Under the pieces are notes generated by a model. It worked only from the letters and a program-made list of their open reading frames with translations, was not told the origin of the DNA and ran no database searches. From assembly GCF_900094705.1 (NCBI RefSeq), contig NZ_FMAR01000017.1, forward strand, positions 56,814-120,813: a DNA stretch of 64,000 nt, written 5' to 3'. The DNA is from Chitinophaga costaii. Lineage in GTDB: Bacteria > Bacteroidota > Bacteroidia > Chitinophagales > Chitinophagaceae. How positions within the stretch are numbered: the first letter of the stretch is position 1; the number at the start of each line of letters is the position of its first letter. A program made the position numbers and the translations under genes. Shown here one piece after another: positions 62,635 through 64,000 of the stretch.

Positions 62635-63819
62635 CTACCGTTCACTGGCCCTGCGCTTTATTTCCTTACGGATGAGGCCTAGTTCGCGGCCAGTTTGACC
62701 GGCGATCGAGGTGTTTTCCTGGGCGCGGCGCAGCAGGTAGGGCATTACATCTTTCACCGGGCCATAGGGCAGGTATTTAGACACGTGATAACCGCTGTGC
62801 GCCAGGTTGAAAGTGATATTATCGCTCATGCCCAGCAACTGGGAAAAATTTACATGGGGGTGTTGTGGGGGAATGCCTTTTTCTTGCAGGAGGCGGGCGG
62901 CCAGCATGCAACTATTTTCGTTGTGGGTTCCGATGAATACGGCCAGGCTATCCAGGCGTTCTATGCAAAATTGTACGGCAGCGTTGTAATCGTTGTCTGT
63001 GGCGGCTTTATTGGGCTGCACAGGGCTGGGATAACCCATTTCCAATGCCCGTTTCCGTTCTTTCTCCATGTAAGCGCCGCGTACTAGTTTGGCGCCCAGC
63101 AGGTATCCTTTTTCCCGGGCATTTTCTTCCGCCGTTTTCAGGGCGGCCAGGCGGCTGTGCAGGTAGAGCTGGTAAGTATTGTACACCACGGGCGTACCCT
63201 GGTTAAAGAGGGCCATCATGGCTTCCGCCAGTTCATCTACGGGAGGTTGTATCCATGATTCTTCGGCATCTATGAGTACGCGGATATTGTTTTTGGCGGC
63301 AGCTTCGCAGATCGTTTTAATACGCAGGTGTACACGATCATACTCGTCCTGCTCAGCGCTGGATAGGGGCTTTCCGGAGGCTACCTTTTCCAGCAGGGAA
63401 AAGCGGGCAAAACCGGTTACTTTAATGGCGATAAAGGGAATGTAGGGCTTACCGGCGGCGAAACGAATGGCGCGGGTAAATTCTTCCACTGCATGATCGT
63501 AATTGTGTTCTCCTTCCATAGCTTCTACCCCATAATCCAATACTACGCCCACGTTGTATTTACCTAGTACTTCGGAGGCAGCAGCAGCTTCGGGCATATT
63601 TTCCCCCCCGCAGAACTGGGAAAAAATGGTGGATTTAATAAGCCCTTTAATGGGCAGTCCTATTTTCAAGGCCAGGGGCATGGCGGCAGCACCCACTTTT
63701 ACCAGCCAAGGCCGGCCCATGGCGGAAAACAAAAAGTTGGCTTTTTTTAATTGCTGGTTGGTTTTGGCTTCGAAAGCGATGCCGGTGTTCTCGAATGACA
63801 AGTCAAACTGCTGTTCCAT
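62635..63819 (-). CDS. Proline dehydrogenase
   Basis: 394 aa from ATG 63819. The TTG at 63828 is rejected because it lies inside the -7 box TAACTTTG. FAD-dependent PutA/PRODH barrel: YDHAVEEFTRAIRFA, LIDAEESWIQPPVDELAEAM, LLGAKLVRGAYMEKERKRA, IGTHNENS, YLPYGPVKDVMPYLLRRAQE. Oxidises proline to pyrroline-5-carboxylate. Monofunctional: no P5C dehydrogenase domain. A group II intron sits directly upstream of its promoter. Confidence 0.93.
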   Translation of the reverse strand: MEQQFDLSFENTGIAFEAKTNQQLKKANFLFSAMGRPWLVKVGAAAMPLALKIGLPIKGLIKSTIFSQFCGGENMPEAAAASEVLGKYNVGVVLDYGVEAMEGEHNYDHAVEEFTRAIRFAAGKPYIPFIAIKVTGFARFSLLEKVASGKPLSSAEQDEYDRVHLRIKTICEAAAKNNIRVLIDAEESWIQPPVDELAEAMMALFNQGTPVVYNTYQLYLHSRLAALKTAEENAREKGYLLGAKLVRGAYMEKERKRALEMGYPSPVQPNKAATDNDYNAAVQFCIERLDSLAVFIGTHNENSCMLAARLLQEKGIPPQHPHVNFSQLLGMSDNITFNLAHSGYHVSKYLPYGPVKDVMPYLLRRAQENTSIAGQTGRELGLIRKEIKRRASER

Positions 63820-63825
63820 GGGGCG

Positions 63826-63833
63826 CAAAGTTA
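63826..63833 (-). promoter_or_regulatory. -7 box of the proline dehydrogenase gene
   Basis: On the minus strand TAACTTTG, exact TAnnTTTG, ending six bases before ATG 63819. The expected -33 position (about 63853) falls inside the intron's domain VI, so the original -33 element may have been displaced. Confidence 0.6.
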
Positions 63834-63845
63834 GGGGAAAAACAA

Positions 63846-64000
63846 TCGAGTAGGAAGGTAGGGATTAATTCCCTACCTGTCCTCTCACACCACCGTACGT
63901 ACCGATCGGTATACGGCGGTTCCTTAATTTAGTTCCGAGCTTTCAGGTAACAGTCGGTCAGGGATACATACCCAGCTTCGGTGAGCCGTTCGTTAGTAAC
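63846..64000 (-). mobile_element. Group II intron, 3' end (domains V and VI), continues beyond the window
   Basis: On the minus strand: RT stop (63931), then CCGCCGTATACC-GATC-GGTACGTACGGTGG at 63890-63919, the domain V helix with GTACGTACGG core typical of bacterial group II introns. Next is a 9-bp stem AGGTAGGGA / TCCCTACCT (63856-63878), fitting domain VI with its branch region, and the intron end near CTACTCGAT (about 63846). The exon then reads TGTTTTTCCCC followed by the proline dehydrogenase promoter. Confidence 0.8.
63929..64000 (-). CDS. Group II intron reverse transcriptase/maturase, C-terminal end only
   Basis: The last 23 codons before TAA (tta on the plus strand at 63929-63931): ...NERLTEAGYVSLTDCYLKAR-N. 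This GY-V-SL-D-YLK ending is the standard C-terminus of group II intron RTs. The rest lies beyond 64000. Confidence 0.75.
   Translation of the reverse strand, partial: VTNERLTEAGYVSLTDCYLKARN

Noticed and set aside
1..64000. tRNA, rRNA or CRISPR array
   Set aside because: No cloverleaf with TTCGA-type T-loop, no rRNA segments and no spaced direct repeats were recognised by eye; a dedicated RNA search would be needed to exclude a tRNA.

Overview
The window reads as a chromosomal segment of a Bacteroidota bacterium, most likely Chitinophagaceae (Chitinophaga-like). Four things support this. Promoters carry the Bacteroidota sigma-ABfrA -7 box TAnnTTTG. Starts lack Shine-Dalgarno motifs and several are TTG. 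The gene families are typical of the phylum: HU/SPOR protein, DUF4230, S9 peptidases, OmpA with thrombospondin-type-3 repeats, TPR lipoprotein-like genes, C25-like peptidase. Coding density is high and most of the window is core metabolism. The species call is inference; no rRNA or tRNA gene was recognised.

Layout. 1-10 kb: end of a DnaQ-type exonuclease, polyprenol-phosphate glycosyltransferase, EamA transporter, S9 peptidase, AraC regulator, a GNAT/cupin/DUF4230 run, and a glycine-rich RRM protein. 10-20 kb: 2-oxoacid dehydrogenase E2, CinA, thioesterase, DoxX, then a three-gene envelope operon (large TPR protein, outer-membrane barrel, HU/SPOR protein). 20-30 kb: RmlD-like reductase, prolyl oligopeptidase, pfkA-pyk glycolytic operon, MFS transporter, succinate-semialdehyde dehydrogenase, pantothenate kinase, PH-domain membrane protein. 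30-34 kb: a redoxin-fold protein without its cysteines behind a leader-peptide/attenuator-like region, a cytoplasmic C25-like (caspase-fold) peptidase with a small partner, and a dipeptide epimerase. 34-48 kb: dnaK, OmpA, GNAT, argS, TPR protein, cdd, lepB, a CarH-like MerR regulator, hydrolase, NtrC-like regulator, cysE-cysM. 48-56 kb: a 47-aa ORF, a TIR/deoxyribosyltransferase-like protein coupled to a PhyH oxygenase, E1-beta, thiolase, outer-membrane protein, dnaG.

56.7-61.2 kb is an accessory island between dnaG and folA. It holds a large HTH antitoxin-like protein, a Doc/Fic toxin, a 630-aa SEFIR-domain protein, and an unlisted, frameshifted N-terminal remnant of a tyrosine integrase on the minus strand. 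It is the best candidate for an acquired defence or stability module. folA-thyA and proline dehydrogenase follow. The window ends inside a group II intron on the minus strand: the last 23 codons of its reverse transcriptase plus domains V and VI, inserted directly against the proline dehydrogenase promoter.

Other signals: several -7 boxes lie only 4-8 nt before start codons (near-leaderless mRNAs), some T-tracts of terminators double as -7 boxes, an 18-bp perfect inverted repeat lies before the thioesterase gene, and a 28-bp perfect palindrome lies inside the antitoxin-like gene.
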